Source: Apus apus
Lineage: Eukaryota; Chordata; Aves; Apodiformes; Apodidae
Reading direction: 5' to 3'
Length of the DNA: 64,000 nt
Assembly (NCBI RefSeq): GCF_020740795.1
Contig: NC_067282.1
Coordinates: forward strand, 126,661,132 to 126,725,131
Within the stretch, counting starts at the first letter, position 1. The number at the start of each line of letters is the position of its first letter. Position numbers and translations under genes: made by a program. The notes under the pieces are model-generated. The model searched no databases. It was not told where the DNA came from and was given only the letters and a program-made list of their open reading frames with translations. This document shows positions 1 through 11,359 of the stretch, piece after piece.

Positions 1-442
1 TTTGGTTATGTTCCAGATTGGAGGAGGAGGCTAAAACTTTCCCATAGAGGTCTGGTTGTTACTGACAATCAGAGTTTTTAGAACAAGGTTGCTAATACCC
101 AAGGCTTTAGCAAGTCTCTTGGAGAGTAAATACAATGTAGCCTAAAGGTGTGAATTTGTTCTTGCCTTTTTCCTAATTTGTAGCATTGTGAATAATGGTC
201 GTATCCTTACGTGTCCTTTGGTCATCCTAAATGTTATTTGCTATTTGCTATTATCCTAAATTGTTATTTGCTCCTAAATGTTATCTATTGCTAGTGTGTG
301 TTGTTGCTGTTGTGTCTACAACCCCTCCTCATTGGAGGAGAACCTGTTATTTGAGAGATGAACACTGAACAAACTTGCTTCTCCTGGGAGATTAGATTCT
401 TAATCAGTATATGAATTACAACAGATAGATAATAGATAAGGT
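1..442. other. TULP3 intron sequence (5' edge of window)
   Basis: AT-rich intronic sequence upstream of the TULP3 exons that remain in the window. No tubby-domain exon is visible here. At about 225-292 there is a degenerate tandem repeat built on units resembling TCCTAAATGTTATTTGC. Nothing else is supported. Confidence 0.6.
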
Positions 443-724
443 GGTATAGGACAAGGGGCAATGGTTTGAAGCTTAAAGAGGGGAGATTCAGGTTGGACAT
501 TAGGAAAAAGTTCTTTCCTGTGAGGGTGGTGAGATGCTGGAACAGGTTGCCCAGGGAGGTTGTGGTTTCCCTATCCCTGGAGGTCTTCAAGACCAGGTTG
601 GATGGGGCTTTGAGCAACATGGCCTAGTGGGAGGTATCCCTGCCCATGCAGGGGAGTTGGAACTAGATGATCTTCAAGGTCCTTTTCAACTCAAACCATT
701 CTATGATTCTATGATTCTATGATT
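443..724 (+). mobile_element. CR1 LINE 3'-end fragment
   Basis: A 5'-truncated CR1 copy covering the extreme 3' end of ORF2 and the 3'UTR. It reads as the usual CR1 C-terminal coding block ([15 protein letters not shown], with small changes) followed by the GGTTGGA...CTAGATGATCTTCAAGGTCC segment. It ends in three copies of an ATTCTATG octamer. It lies in sense orientation in a TULP3 intron. Confidence 0.93.
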
Positions 725-1026
725 ATGGTGTAGTAGCAAGAGAGTAAAAATATTTTTGACAAGAACATTGTTAGTGTCAGTAGGAATTGAGAGGATTCTT
801 TAAGGAGAAAGTGGAATGAGGAGAAGGATGGAGTTTTGTGATAACTATTTAGTAAGGATTTCTCACACATATGGTGGATGTTACAATCAAAAGCTTACTG
901 AACTGTATCTGAAGATATATTAAGATATATGATGAAAATTGTTCCATATATATATATAAAATTATATTTGCAGCCATATTGTGAGTAGATATGAGTAGGA
1001 CAAGGGTGTATTTGTTTAGGTCAGAG

Positions 1027-2157
1027 AAAAAGACTTCAAGTCTCCCACAGCATCCTTGTAGATAAGTTGATCAAGTATGGGTTTGATGATCAGGCAGTGA
1101 GGTGGATCAAGAACTGGTTGAAAGGAAGAAGTGAGAGAGTTGTAGTCAATGGGGCAGAATCTAGTTGGAGGCCTGTGACTAGTGGAGTCCCTCAGGGGTC
1201 GGTACTGGGACCGGTGTTGTTCAACATCTTCATCAACGACCTGGATGAGGGCACAGAATGTACCCTCAGCAAGTTTGCTGATGACACCAAGCTGGGAGGA
1301 GTGGCTGACACACCAGAAGGCTGTGCTGCCATTCAGAGAGACCTAGACAGGCTGGAGAGTTGGGCGGGGAAAAACCTGATGAAGTTCAACAAGGGCAAGT
1401 GTAGAGTTTTGCATTTGGGGAAGAAAAATGTCATGCACCAGTACAGGTTGGGGGCTGACCTGCTGGAGAGCAGTGTAGGAGAAAGGGACCTGGGGGTCCT
1501 GGTGGGCAGGAGGATGACCATGAGCCAGCAATGTTCCCTTGTGGCTAAGAAGGCCAGTGGCATCCTGGGGTGCATTAGAAAGGGTGTGGTTAGTCAGTCA
1601 AGAGAGGTTCTCCTTCCCCTCTATTGTGCATTGGTGAGGCCGCATCTGGAGTACTGTGTCCAGTTCTGGGCCCCTCAGTTCAAGAAGGACAGGGAACTGC
1701 TTGAGAGAGTCCAGCACAGAGCCACAAAGATGATTAAGGGAGTGGAACATCTCCCTTATGAGGAAAGGCTGAGGGAGCTGGGCCTCTTTAGTTTGGAGAA
1801 AAGGAGACTGAGAGGTGACCTCATCAGTGTTTACAAATACATAAAGGGTGAGTGTCAAGAAGATGGAGTTAAGCTTTTTTCAGTGATGACCAGTGATAGG
1901 ACAAGGAGTAATGGGTACAAATTGGAGCATAGGAGGTTTAAGGTGAATATCAGAAAAAATTTTTTTACTGTGAGAGTGACAGAGCACTGGAACAGGCTGC
2001 CCAGAGAGGTTGTGGAGTCTCCTTCTCTGGAGACATTCAAAACCCGCCTGGATGCCTTCCTGTGTGATGTGCTCTGAGTGGCCCTGCTCTGGCAGGGGGG
2101 TTGGACTAGATGATCTTTCAAGGTCCCTTCCAACCCCTAAGATTCTATGATTCTATG
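1027..2157 (+). mobile_element. CR1 LINE, 5'-truncated, with a long intact reverse-transcriptase frame
   Basis: A 1.13-kb CR1 copy in a TULP3 intron, sense orientation. Coding begins part-way through the reverse transcriptase, after the first catalytic region ([19 protein letters not shown] start). It then stays open for more than 340 codons to the natural stop at 2075-2077, and the CR1 3'UTR and two ATTCTATG-type octamers follow. The catalytic FADD motif is intact at 1274-1285, and the PQGSVLGP motif precedes it. With no stop or frameshift over more than 1 kb it is probably the youngest CR1 in the window. It lacks the ORF1, endonuclease and N-terminal RT parts, so it cannot move by itself. 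Confidence 0.96.
1067..2077 (+). pseudogene. CR1 ORF2 remnant: reverse transcriptase C-terminal two thirds
   Basis: This is an open 336-codon frame from the non-LTR retrotransposon polyprotein of CR1. It covers RT from just before the [10 protein letters not shown] block, through FADD (1274-1285), to the C-terminal region with the conserved [10 protein letters not shown] and [19 protein letters not shown] blocks and the final [10 protein letters not shown] block. The frame has no ATG at its apparent start and simply continues out of the truncated 5' end of the element, so it is not an independent gene. In the full family, ORF2 encodes an endonuclease followed by this reverse transcriptase and primes DNA synthesis at a nicked target. 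Here the N-terminal half is missing. Confidence 0.93.
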
Positions 2158-3472
2158 AAATTCAGAGTCATGAGAGCCTGAAAAGAGGTTTAATTTTGTG
2201 AATGAGAAGGAAAATTGTATCTCTAGGTCGTCATTCATCATCTTTCAATTGATATTGCCATCTCTCCTGTCAGTACAGTATTGATTCCATGGCCCTGCAT
2301 GTATATTTCTCCTCTATTTTCCTAGCTGTTTTGCTAGCAGGCAAGTGTACTGAAAGTGGACAAGGCTGAAACACAAAGCTGTTCTGAAAAGCTGACAAAG
2401 CTTTCAGCGAAGGAGTTTGACTCTGGTTTTTGTCATTCTTCTCTGTAGTGCTATGTTTCTGATTAAGCAATACTGCCCCCACTTTAAAGGAGGAAAAATT
2501 GAATCTAAATGCTCTTTGGTGGTGTCAATTCACAAAGGTTTTTTTGCATCTTTAGAAAGTACATAAAGATAAGAAATATGTGAAGTAGCCAGTTTAAACT
2601 GAACAGTAAGTTGTATTTAAGTTATCCTCAAAAATCCACTATCAAATCCATATACAATGCTACAATAGTTACTATAGCAGCATCAGTCAGACCTCCACAA
2701 CAGTTTGTTTTCTAATATTTTTTCCCATAAAATAACTTCAGTTTGGATTCTTTTTCTCGGGAGTTTTGGCATATATGATTTCAGTCTGGATTTTTGTTGC
2801 AGAACTTTTACAATTAAACCACATTCCATGTTGTTTCACTGACTATTATTTGCAGCTCCTTGTAATTAATTCTATTTGTCAAATTTCATGTGTTGGTTTA
2901 CCTCCCTTTTGTATCTTTTTTTTTTTTTTTAATTCTCTACCCAATATGATGACATTTAGCCTACTTAAGGCATACTTACAGTACACTGCAACCTTTGGAC
3001 TTTCTACTGAAGCACCCCAGAGCCTGGCACTATGCACATAGTTGTAGATTATTTTCTTTTGTTTCAAAGTTTAGAATGTTAGAAATGGAAGTTGGATCCA
3101 ACAGGATTGGCTAAAACTTAGGAGACTCAGAAAGAATTCCTGCCAGCAGGATGACAGTCATCTGCAGCCTGTGAATTGCTCCCTTTCCTGTATATGTACT
3201 TCTTTTTCTCTCTCTTTTTTTTTTTTTTCTTTGTATGGGTGGACATATGGTGATACCTTATTGAGTGGAAAGGAATGCTTGGACTGGTAATCCATGAAAA
3301 CATCTTCCTGGTACTTGCAGAAAATTTTCAGTAGGACTGAGTTTCACTGTTGTCATTGTGTTTCACTAAATGGAATGATCTTCAAGTGGCAGAGTACACA
3401 CACATGAGAGAGGCAGTAGTCAAAAGCAGAGCCATTCTGAATCTGATCAATTTATTTGTTTCTTCTGAACAG
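2158..3472. other. TULP3 intron, no gene seen
   Basis: AT-rich intron between the CR1 insertion and the penultimate TULP3 exon. It has poly-T runs near 2917-2931 and a CT/T tract near 3208-3230. Nothing that looks like an upstream tubby exon is visible, so the earlier TULP3 exons must lie left of the window. Confidence 0.7.
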
Positions 3473-3644
3473 GAACATGAGAGTCTGCTCTCAAAATGGC
3501 AAAACAAAAATTTAGACAACCTCATCGAGTTACACAACAAGGCTCCAGTCTGGAACGATGATACTCAATCCTATGTTTTGAACTTCCATGGAAGAGTCAC
3601 TCAGGCCTCAGTGAAGAACTTCCAGATTGTCCATGACAATGACC
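3473..3644 (+). CDS. TULP3: TULP3 penultimate coding exon
   Basis: 172 bp, entering in phase 0 (GAA CAT GAG) and leaving in phase 1. It encodes [12 protein letters not shown] through FQIVHDND. The start follows the pyrimidine-rich acceptor ending in AACAG at 3472. The end precedes GTAAGAG at 3645. Confidence 0.93.
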
Positions 3645-4310
3645 GTAAGAGTCTGGTGGAGACTGTGTGGGGCTTATTCCAATAGGGAGAATTCCATTTC
3701 TTTAATGAGGTTTGGGAGAAATGGGACACCCTTCCCGGAAAAGGGAGACTGGGTAGAGGAGTTCAGCTCAGGATTACTGGGGACTTCTCAGCTGTTAAGA
3801 AAATTATATAAGGCTTCCCTTTTTCTGGGATGGGTGCAGAGACCACTGTCCCTAGCTGCAGCAAAACAGGGAGCAAATGCAGGCTTCCCAAAAGGAAAGG
3901 ATTAATATGATACCCTCAGTCCAGCCCAGGAGTGGTTTGAGCCTTGGCTCTGAGAAGAAAGGTTATCTCTAGAAAAACAGTCATTCTAGAGGACAGATTT
4001 CAAGGCCACTCTGATGAGGAAGGATGGATACACCAATCACATATATTTGGGATTGCCAGACATGTGTGGGGTTTTTTTTTGTGAGGGGTTTTTTGGTTGA
4101 TGTTTTTTGGTTGTGTTTTTTTTTTTCTTTGTTTTACTGTAAAATTGTTTTTCTCTGAATCTTTTTTTCTCCCCAGCTGACTACATTGTGATGCAGTTTG
4201 GTCGTGTAGCAGAAGATGTGTTCACTTTGGACTATAATTATCCTCTCTGTGCTCTTCAGGCCTTTGCTATTGGACTTTCCAGCTTTGATAGTAAATTGGC
4301 CTGTGAATGA
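3473..4310 (+). CDS. TULP3: Tubby-like protein 3, last two coding exons (C-terminal 101 residues)
   Basis: Exons 3473-3644 and 4177-4310 join (phase 1 junction, C|CT making Pro) to give the C-terminal end of a tubby domain, 101 residues plus the TGA at 4308-4310. The splice sites are consensus: acceptor TTCTGAACAG, donor GTAAGAG, acceptor CTCCCCAG. Visible family hallmarks are [20 protein letters not shown], then [12 protein letters not shown], and the family-ending [10 protein letters not shown]. Tubby-family proteins bind PI(4,5)P2 through this barrel-and-helix domain. TULP3 links membrane cargo (GPCRs, ARL13B) to the IFT-A complex for entry into cilia. The final hydrophobic helix (CALQAFAI region) is the one that threads the beta barrel. 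TUB and TULP1 are similar here, but [13 protein letters not shown] and the TEAD4 neighbour favour TULP3. Exons for the rest of the protein are outside the window to the left. Confidence 0.93.
4177..4310 (+). CDS. TULP3: TULP3 terminal coding exon
   Basis: 134 bp with a phase-1 entry after a T-rich tract and CTCCCCAG. It encodes [11 protein letters not shown] to the conserved terminal ACE and stop TGA. The match to the tubby-family C-terminus is complete, with no gap. Confidence 0.95.
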
Positions 4311-4950
4311 GAAACAACAGACTTGAAACATGGAACTTGTTCTCATCCCTGCATCATGTTGCAAGAGTTCCAGGTGGAGTAATGAAAAGCACATTGGGGA
4401 TGGAAGGGAAATGGAGAACAGATTTCTGCAGGCTTATTAGAATGCAAATATGAGGCCTCACTGCATTACGGTAGTGGACAGCAGACCATCTTAGGAGACC
4501 GTCCCAAGACTAAGCAGTCTTTATATGCATTGTGGAAGAACAAGAAATATGGGTGATGCTTTTGTCATTGATGTTGATTCTGCTTTCAGAATCCTTGTAA
4601 CAGATGCTGCATGAGACTGGGCTAAGAAATGTAGCCCACTAATTGGAACCCCTTGCAGCTAGGATTAGAAAAATAATAGGTTAGTGTTCATATACCTTGG
4701 AAATTCCAACTTGCAGATGATACTACTGAACTGATCAGGAACTCTTGAGTTCCTGATGAGATCAATTTAGAAAAGAGGAGGACAGATATTGGCATGTGTT
4801 CTCTTTTGCCCTGTGTAGCATTTTACAGTTACAACAATCAGACAGAGAAAGATTCAGTTTGTGGCTCTGTGCAACCTTAGGTGATGTTCAAAAAATACAA
4901 AGCTGGAATGACACATTGGCTGTAATAAAACACTTTTTCTCATACTCTGT
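4311..4950 (+). other. TULP3: TULP3 3'UTR (inferred)
   Basis: Sequence from the TULP3 stop to the first canonical AATAAA at 4924-4929, followed by T-rich and GT-containing sequence from about 4934. The cleavage site is inferred, not seen. A later ATTAAA near 5324 could serve a longer form. Confidence 0.55.
4924..4929 (+). terminator. Candidate TULP3 polyadenylation signal
   Basis: First canonical AATAAA hexamer downstream of the TULP3 stop, about 615 bp after it. The T-rich sequence that follows fits a downstream element. Confidence 0.55.
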
Positions 4951-5585
4951 TAAGGCTGATAGTCCAGTTCCTTTTCTTTAGTGTAATTGTTCCGTATCTC
5001 TTGAGAGTCTTTTTACCAAATGAAGAGCAAATCTCAAACACTCCCTTTTTAGTTGGTGATATTATTCTGTTATTCTCAACTATGTGAAAGTTGAGACTGA
5101 ACAGATCATAGAATCTAACTGAATTTGACAGAAGGTAGTATTGTAACCACATACGGTACTATTCCTGTACCTGAAAATCGGTGTTCTGACTGATTGCATT
5201 TAGACTGCAAGCTGATCAGAAATATTTATTTAATTTGCCCATTGTTTGTAAAATATGCTGCTTTCTTTGGAATGTTAGTGACTGATTTCATTTTTATAAC
5301 ATGAGATTATCTGAAGTAATGATTTATTAAAGTAGATTTTATAGAAATAATTTTAACCTGATCATAAGAATGAGTTACCTCAAAAGGAGATTACAGTGTT
5401 TTCAAAACTATCAGGAAGTTTAAAAAAGTTAATAAATGTATCACAGAGCCTTACATTGTGTCTTTCCAGTGTTCCATTTTTAACACTGGATATACAGTAT
5501 GGAGACTGCAGGTCACAGCATAGAGCGCTTTTTTTATTCATATGGCCTTCATTGGTCAGGATGAAACACTGCACACATGTAAGTC
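4951..5585. other. TULP3-TEAD4 intergenic spacer, no gene seen
   Basis: AT-rich sequence with only short, unrecognisable reading frames. Nothing further is supported. Confidence 0.6.
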
Positions 5586-6951
5586 AGGGGAAACATAACC
5601 TCCATTTTCAGAAAGGAAAAAAGGAAGACCTGTGAAACTACAGTCAGTCTCATCTCTGTGTCCAGCAAGATCATGAAGCAGATCCTCCTGAAGGCTCTGG
5701 TGAGGCACATGTAAAACAAGGAGGCAGCTGGTGGCAACCAGCATGGTTTCACCAAGGGCAAATCCTGCCTGACAAATTTTATAGCTTTTATGATGGGGTC
5801 ACAGTGTCAGTGGACAAGGGAAGAGCAACTGATGTCATCTACCTGGACTTGTGGAAAGCGTTTGACACTGTCCCACATGACACCCTGGTCTCTAAATTAG
5901 AGAGACACAGAACTGGTGAATAAGGAATTGGCTGGACAGTCACACTCAAAGAGTGGCTCAGTGTCTAAGTGGAGATCACTGAGGAGTTCCTCAAGAGTTG
6001 GTACTGGGATTGGTGCTGTTTAACATCTTCATCAGTGACATGAACAGTGGAATTGAGTGCACCCTCAGCAAGTTGATCAGTGACACCAAGCTGTCTGGTG
6101 TGGTCAACATGCTGCAGGGAAGGAAGGCCATCCAAAGGGGCCTTGATGGGCTTAAGAGGTGGGCCTATGCCAACCCATGAAGTTCAATAAAGCCAAGTGC
6201 AAGGTCCTGCACCTGAGTCAGGGCAATCCCAAGCACAAATACAGGTTGGGCAGAGAATGGATTTAGAACAGCTCAGAGGAGAAGGACTTGGGGGTGTTGG
6301 TTGATGAGAAGCTCAACATAAGCTGGCAATGTGGGCTTGTAGCCCAGAAAGCCAACCATGTCCTGGGCTGCATCAAAAGAGGCACGGCCAGCAGGTCAAG
6401 AGAGGTGATTCTCCCCCTCTACTCTGCTATTGTGAGACCCCACCTGGAATACTGAGTCCAGCTCTGGAGCCCCCAACAAAAGAAGAACATGGACCTATTG
6501 GAGTGAGTCCAGAGAAGGGCCACAAGCATGATCCAAGGTCTGCAGCACGTCTCCTGTGAAGACGGGTGAGAGAGTTGGGGCTGTTCAGCCTGGAAAAGGC
6601 TCCAGGGAGACCTCATAGCAGCCTTCCAGTACCTGAAGGGGCCTACAGCAAAGCTGAGCAGTTTTTACAAGGGCTTGTAGTGATAAGACAAGGGACAATG
6701 GTTTTAAACTAAAAGATGGTAGATTTAGGTTGGACATTAGGATGAAATTCTTCACTGTGAGGGTGGTGAGACACTGGAACAGGTTACCTGGAGGAGCTGT
6801 GGATGTCCACTCCCTGGAAATGTTCAGTGCCAGATTGGATGGGGCTCTGAGCAACCTGGTCTAATGGGAGGTGTCCCTGCCTCTGGCGGGGGGGTTGGAA
6901 CTAGATGATCTTGAAGGTTCTTTCCAGCTCAAACCTTTCTATGATACTATG
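5586..6951 (+). mobile_element. Degraded CR1 LINE (RT and 3' end)
   Basis: An older 5'-truncated CR1. It starts near the CATTTTCAGAAAGGAAA region just before the RT domain and continues through the HGFTKG and YLDL.KAFDTV blocks (about 5735-5880). It then runs through the C-terminal ORF2 region and the 3' end, with TTTCTATGATACTATG at about 6937-6951. The frame is broken by many stops and indels, and the FADD motif has decayed to LISD (about 6073-6084). It is clearly older than the copy at 1027-2157. Confidence 0.93.
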
Positions 6952-9489
6952 TAAGCCTCATAGTGTACACATCTGCTCTGTACTAAAGCAGAGAGCAGTT
7001 ACCATCTTGCCTGCTTCATGGCTGTTATGCATGTTCATGGTGATCCTGGAAAACTCTGTATTGAGACAAGAATAGGTGTTCATCGACTTTGGATATTGTC
7101 ATTGTCAGCAAACTCACTGTTTTAAACTCCAAAGAGCCAGATTTATTGCTTGTAGTCTCTGGATTCTTTGCAGTAGTAGATATCACTTGCTCTTGCAAAA
7201 TAATCAAAGTTTGTAATGACATTTTCTGATATTGCCAGGAAAAAAACACAATGGTAATCATATATAAACTCTGTATTTAACTGTAAAGTATGAATCGATG
7301 CTGAGAACTCCAGCCCTCTTATCTCTCAGGTGCCCACTCTACATTAGCTGGTCTTGAGCTTATTTCATCAGCAAAGCAGTTGCAAAGAGAACTTGAATCA
7401 TGGATCTCGTTTGTGCCCCCATGTACTTCCTGCTTATCAGGCTGGGAGCAAGATCTGGCACTGTTTCCCGGTTGTGCTCTTTTGAGTTCTTGGTTGATGG
7501 CTTTGCATTCCCTCTACCCAGCCAGGAAAACTAAGTCAGTTTCTTATGCATTTGATTATTTTTCTGACTAGGCTGTGGGAAAGAAACTGCCTTACATTGG
7601 TTTGAGGTGACCTGAAGGTAGAATCCTAATTCCCAAATATGCTAAGAGGGCCACAGTGAAAAGCCCTTTACTCACCCTTTCAGTTACGCTTGTCAACTGT
7701 GGCTTTTCAAGCTATTTGTTCACATCAAATGATCCTAGCAGGGTCAGGGCCTCTAGGTCTCAGTCACGTTATGCAGACAGATGAACTGATGCAATGCTCT
7801 ATTATCAGATACAATTTTACATTAATTGTATGTATAACTTTTATATCTAAATGAAAATAAACTATTTTATATATTGGAAATATCCTTAATTCTAAGTGAG
7901 TTTATTTGTAGCACTTTGCTGTCACTTGAGAGTTTTTTTTGTTCCTCCTGTACTCAGTTTCTTCCTGTCATCTTGTATCTCGCCTCTCCCCTTACTCTCC
8001 CTTTCTAACTCTCAGTTCTCTTCCTTTTTGGTGTATTTTTTTGCCATCTACTTAGGAATCTGGAGATAACTGTAAGGTTAGTCTCTCTAATACTTTCCTT
8101 CCCTCCCCATATCAGCAGGTCTTCCTATATAGTTCTTGGTTTCCATTTGAGTCTCTCTTTAGGCTAGTTGCACTTATCTGTCCCACGTTTTTAATGTTTC
8201 TCCCAGTGTCCAGTTAGGGCTTTTGAGATGGTTCTTTATGCATTTTCCTACCCTCCATCTGAACCTGTTCTACCATTGAAGTACAATACTATATATTTCT
8301 AAATCAAGAACTGAAATAATACAAGGCTAGGAGGAACACCAAGTTGAAGTGGTTATTTTTTTCCTATTCCCAGGAGATGTATGAACTTCAGTAAGAGGAG
8401 ATACTGTGATTCTGATTATTATAAATTGACACAGCTCTCAATTTGTAGGCCCTATTCTTCATGCACTTCTTTTTTGCAATATGAGATTTAATTTGGAGGG
8501 AAACCTGAGCAGGAAATTCTATTAGGCATTCGTTCTTACTACAGTAATATTAGTTGCATACATGCAAATTTAACGTTCTTGAAATCCCAAAGATAACAAT
8601 GAAGGAACCGTATTAAGCTGTTAAATATGAATCCTAAAGGCAGGCCAAGCAGACTAAAACAGCTTCTAGGCTGCGATAAGCTCCTTGGCTCACAAACATA
8701 AAAGGCAGTTAATATTTCCATGCTCTTTTAACAGACAGTCTCACCATCATTGAAGTTCTGCTGCTGAATTTGGTAGCAGCAGAACAGGGGTTTTTGTTAC
8801 TGTTGGTATTATATTATACTTTGTGTGTTCCTCTACTTGCTGGTATTAAAAGCTCTTTAAATCTCTCAGTTGATACTGATTTAGATGTCATGTTTCTGGT
8901 ACAGAAGACAAGCAAAGCCTTCCCCATGATATACAGGTCGTGTGAACTCTTGTTAAACTGGACAGATTCATGCTTTCCCAAAGTCAGGAATCTCATCTTC
9001 TCTGCCAGTGTCAAACTGTTGTACATAATTGCAGTTTGGAACTACTACAGCTGAAACCTAGAACTAAGAAAGACTTAAGGTATCATATGGTCAAGAGATT
9101 AGGCCCAGCACATAGTTATGAAGATGAGCAGAAAAGTAACAAGTGGTGTGTTTGCTTGCTAACGGGAAAAACAGCCTGCTACAACTGTGAAGTGGTGAGA
9201 ATTGAAAGCCCTGCTATGAAAGAAGGCAGAGATGTTGTGCCTACTGTTATTCTTGTATCTCTGGACTGTACAGTCTATAGAGTTTTTGTCTTCTCATTCT
9301 GTCCCTTAATGTGTTCTATATGGAACTGTTCCTTCCCTGCTAGAAATTGGATGTCACTTCTTTGGTCCCAAAACGGGAGAAAAATCTAGAAGCAAACCTA
9401 ACTTCACCAAAACACATTAAGGTGAAGGCTATTATAACTGTAACCTGCTCTGGTAATTTAACATTTGATTTAGCGAATACATAAATGCC
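6952..9489. other. Intergenic spacer, no gene seen
   Basis: AT-rich DNA between TULP3 and TEAD4. The longest open stretch (8970-9389, 139 codons) matches no family I recognise and is treated as chance. Regulatory elements could lie here but none can be named. Confidence 0.6.
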
Positions 9490-9630
9490 TCATCCCTGTA
9501 GGTGTTCAGTGCCAGGTTGGATGGGGCTCTGAGCAACCTGGTCTAATGGGAGGTGTCCCTGCCCAGGTAGGGGGATTGGATCTAGATGATCTTGAAGGTC
9601 CCTTCCAACCCAAACCATTCTGATCCTATT
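9490..9630 (+). mobile_element. Short CR1 3'UTR fragment
   Basis: About 140 bp of CR1 3' end: the GTTCAGTGCCAGGTTGGATGG block, the GTCCCTGCCCAGGTAGG block and CTAGATGATCTTGAAGGTCCCTTCCAACCC. The terminal octamers are eroded. Confidence 0.9.
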
Positions 9631-10959
9631 CTAGAGGATGGAATTTGTGATCATTTACTTTCATTAAATTAACATTTTCAAACAAGGTAAATCATTGCAC
9701 TGTCTGCAACAAAATACCTTAAAATGATGAAGAAAACAAAGGATTGATACTTTATGTAATGCTTAACTGAACTGAGCCCTTTATTAAAGGGAAAATACTA
9801 TTTTACTGTGAAAAATAAAAAGCAACTAGAACCAAAACAACCACCAAAAAGCCTCTTTTATCTTGAGTGGATTTCCATCTGCAATTTACAGGAGTCCTGC
9901 AAACAATATCTGTGATGATTCACAGGAAGGAATAGGTTTCAATTCCTTCTCTTTGAGCTCTGTTGATTTTGCAGGGAAACGGGAGCAAAACAATGTTAGT
10001 CACATAATCATGAGACGTGGCCTAGAATTCACGGTGAACAGATGTGATGAGAAGTGAGGTACCTTTAATATATATATTTGATTTTCATTAAATTACATGT
10101 TTTTAATATGGCTTAGTACACACAGTAGTTGAATGATATTATTACAGGGCCTTATATATTAAGCAAAACCCCATAAAATAATTTCATTTATTTTTGTAAC
10201 TTCCTTTTATTTATATTGTATATATCCTCAATGAGAACTTTTTTCTTAAGTATTCATAAAATAAAATTATTGCTGCATTGCCTTGCAAAGAAAAGTAATT
10301 GTATTAAAAAGGATTACCAATATCAGTTATCTTCAGCACTGCCAAACTACAAACTACACTGCCTAAAAAAAGGTGGAGTTGGCATTCCAAATCCCAAGAC
10401 ATATGAAGTTTACAGGGTTTGCCATCTGGTTTCTGCAGCCTTAGGACACATTTAGGTCCTGTTTTCAGTCTGCTCTCTGCAATTTGAACGAGTTATGAAC
10501 TTTTCTAGCTTTTTTTTTTTTTTCCCCAAAAGCGGAGATTTTTCCTAATAAATTTCTTAAGCATATTGAAGTTTTTGAAAAAGCCAGCTGTGTTGTAACT
10601 ACTAGAGGTAGTTTCGTGCACACCAGGTAGCTGTGAAGTCACCGGCTTGAAGACATAAAAAAGTTTATTTTGCTGATGTAGCTGCACCACCCACAGCTGC
10701 TAAGAGCATGTAGCTACATTTAATAAACTTGCTCTTTTACTACTGCTTTTGTTTCGGGTATGTGGCTTTCCAGCTCTCGTGCAGCTCTAAGTCTTGGATC
10801 AGCACTTTCTGGTGCAGCACGTTGGCATTCCCGTACGAACGGACACGGAAAGAGCAGCTTCGTCTTGAGGCTGAGAAAAGCCACAGAGGACATCCCTTTG
10901 CTGTCGGATGAGTAGTTTACTTTCTGGGATGCTCTCGGGACAATTCAACTTACAGCCAC
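9631..10959. other. Upstream flank of TEAD4, no gene seen
   Basis: AT-rich sequence that turns sharply GC-rich after about 10,960. There is a poly-T tract near 10510-10525. No coding exon is supported. Confidence 0.6.
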
Positions 10960-11280
10960 TTCTGCGGTGTCGGTGTGGGTTTGTTTGGCAGTCGGCCCAG
11001 CTATGCTGGGCGCAAATCTCATCCCTAAGGGGCTTGGAAGAAGTGCTGTCGGCGGGCTGCCCAGGCTAGACGTGCTCCTGCGCCGGGAAGCTTTCCCGAG
11101 AGCAGAGGCGGCCTCCCAGTCTCCCCGTCCCGGGAAAGCACCCGGCGAACGGCGGCGTTCCCAGGGCTCTTCCCGCGGCCGCTCCCGGCGCCGCTCCCCC
11201 CTCTCCCCGCTCCCCCCTCCCAGAGTTTCCTTCCTTCGCCCGTGTGCGGGGAGGCCTTCCCCCGCCCCTGCGGGCCCCCT

Positions 11281-11287
11281 CTTCCGG
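11281..11287 (+). promoter_or_regulatory. ETS-family (GABPA-like) site
   Basis: CTTCCGG, followed by CCAT, inside the CpG island. This is the classic ETS core common at CpG-island promoters, about 330 bp upstream of the exon 1 donor. Motif only; no occupancy evidence. Confidence 0.4.
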
Positions 11288-11359
11288 CCATTGCCCGCGT
11301 TCCCTCCGCCCCGGTAACGCACAGCCTCCGGCCGAGCAGCCGCCCGGCCCCGCGGAGTT

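Noticed and set aside
1333..1575. Minus-strand frames opposite CR1 coding regions (also at 1598-1858 and 56438-56716)
   Set aside because: Antisense shadows of the CR1 reverse transcriptase frame.
1..3472. Search for earlier TULP3 tubby-domain exons
   Set aside because: No segment reads as the PGMN...RPRN exon or earlier tubby exons. The intron evidently extends left of the window.
8970..9389. 139-codon open frame in the TULP3-TEAD4 spacer
   Set aside because: No recognisable domain, no splice or promoter context and ordinary AT-rich composition. Length is within chance for a 64-kb window.
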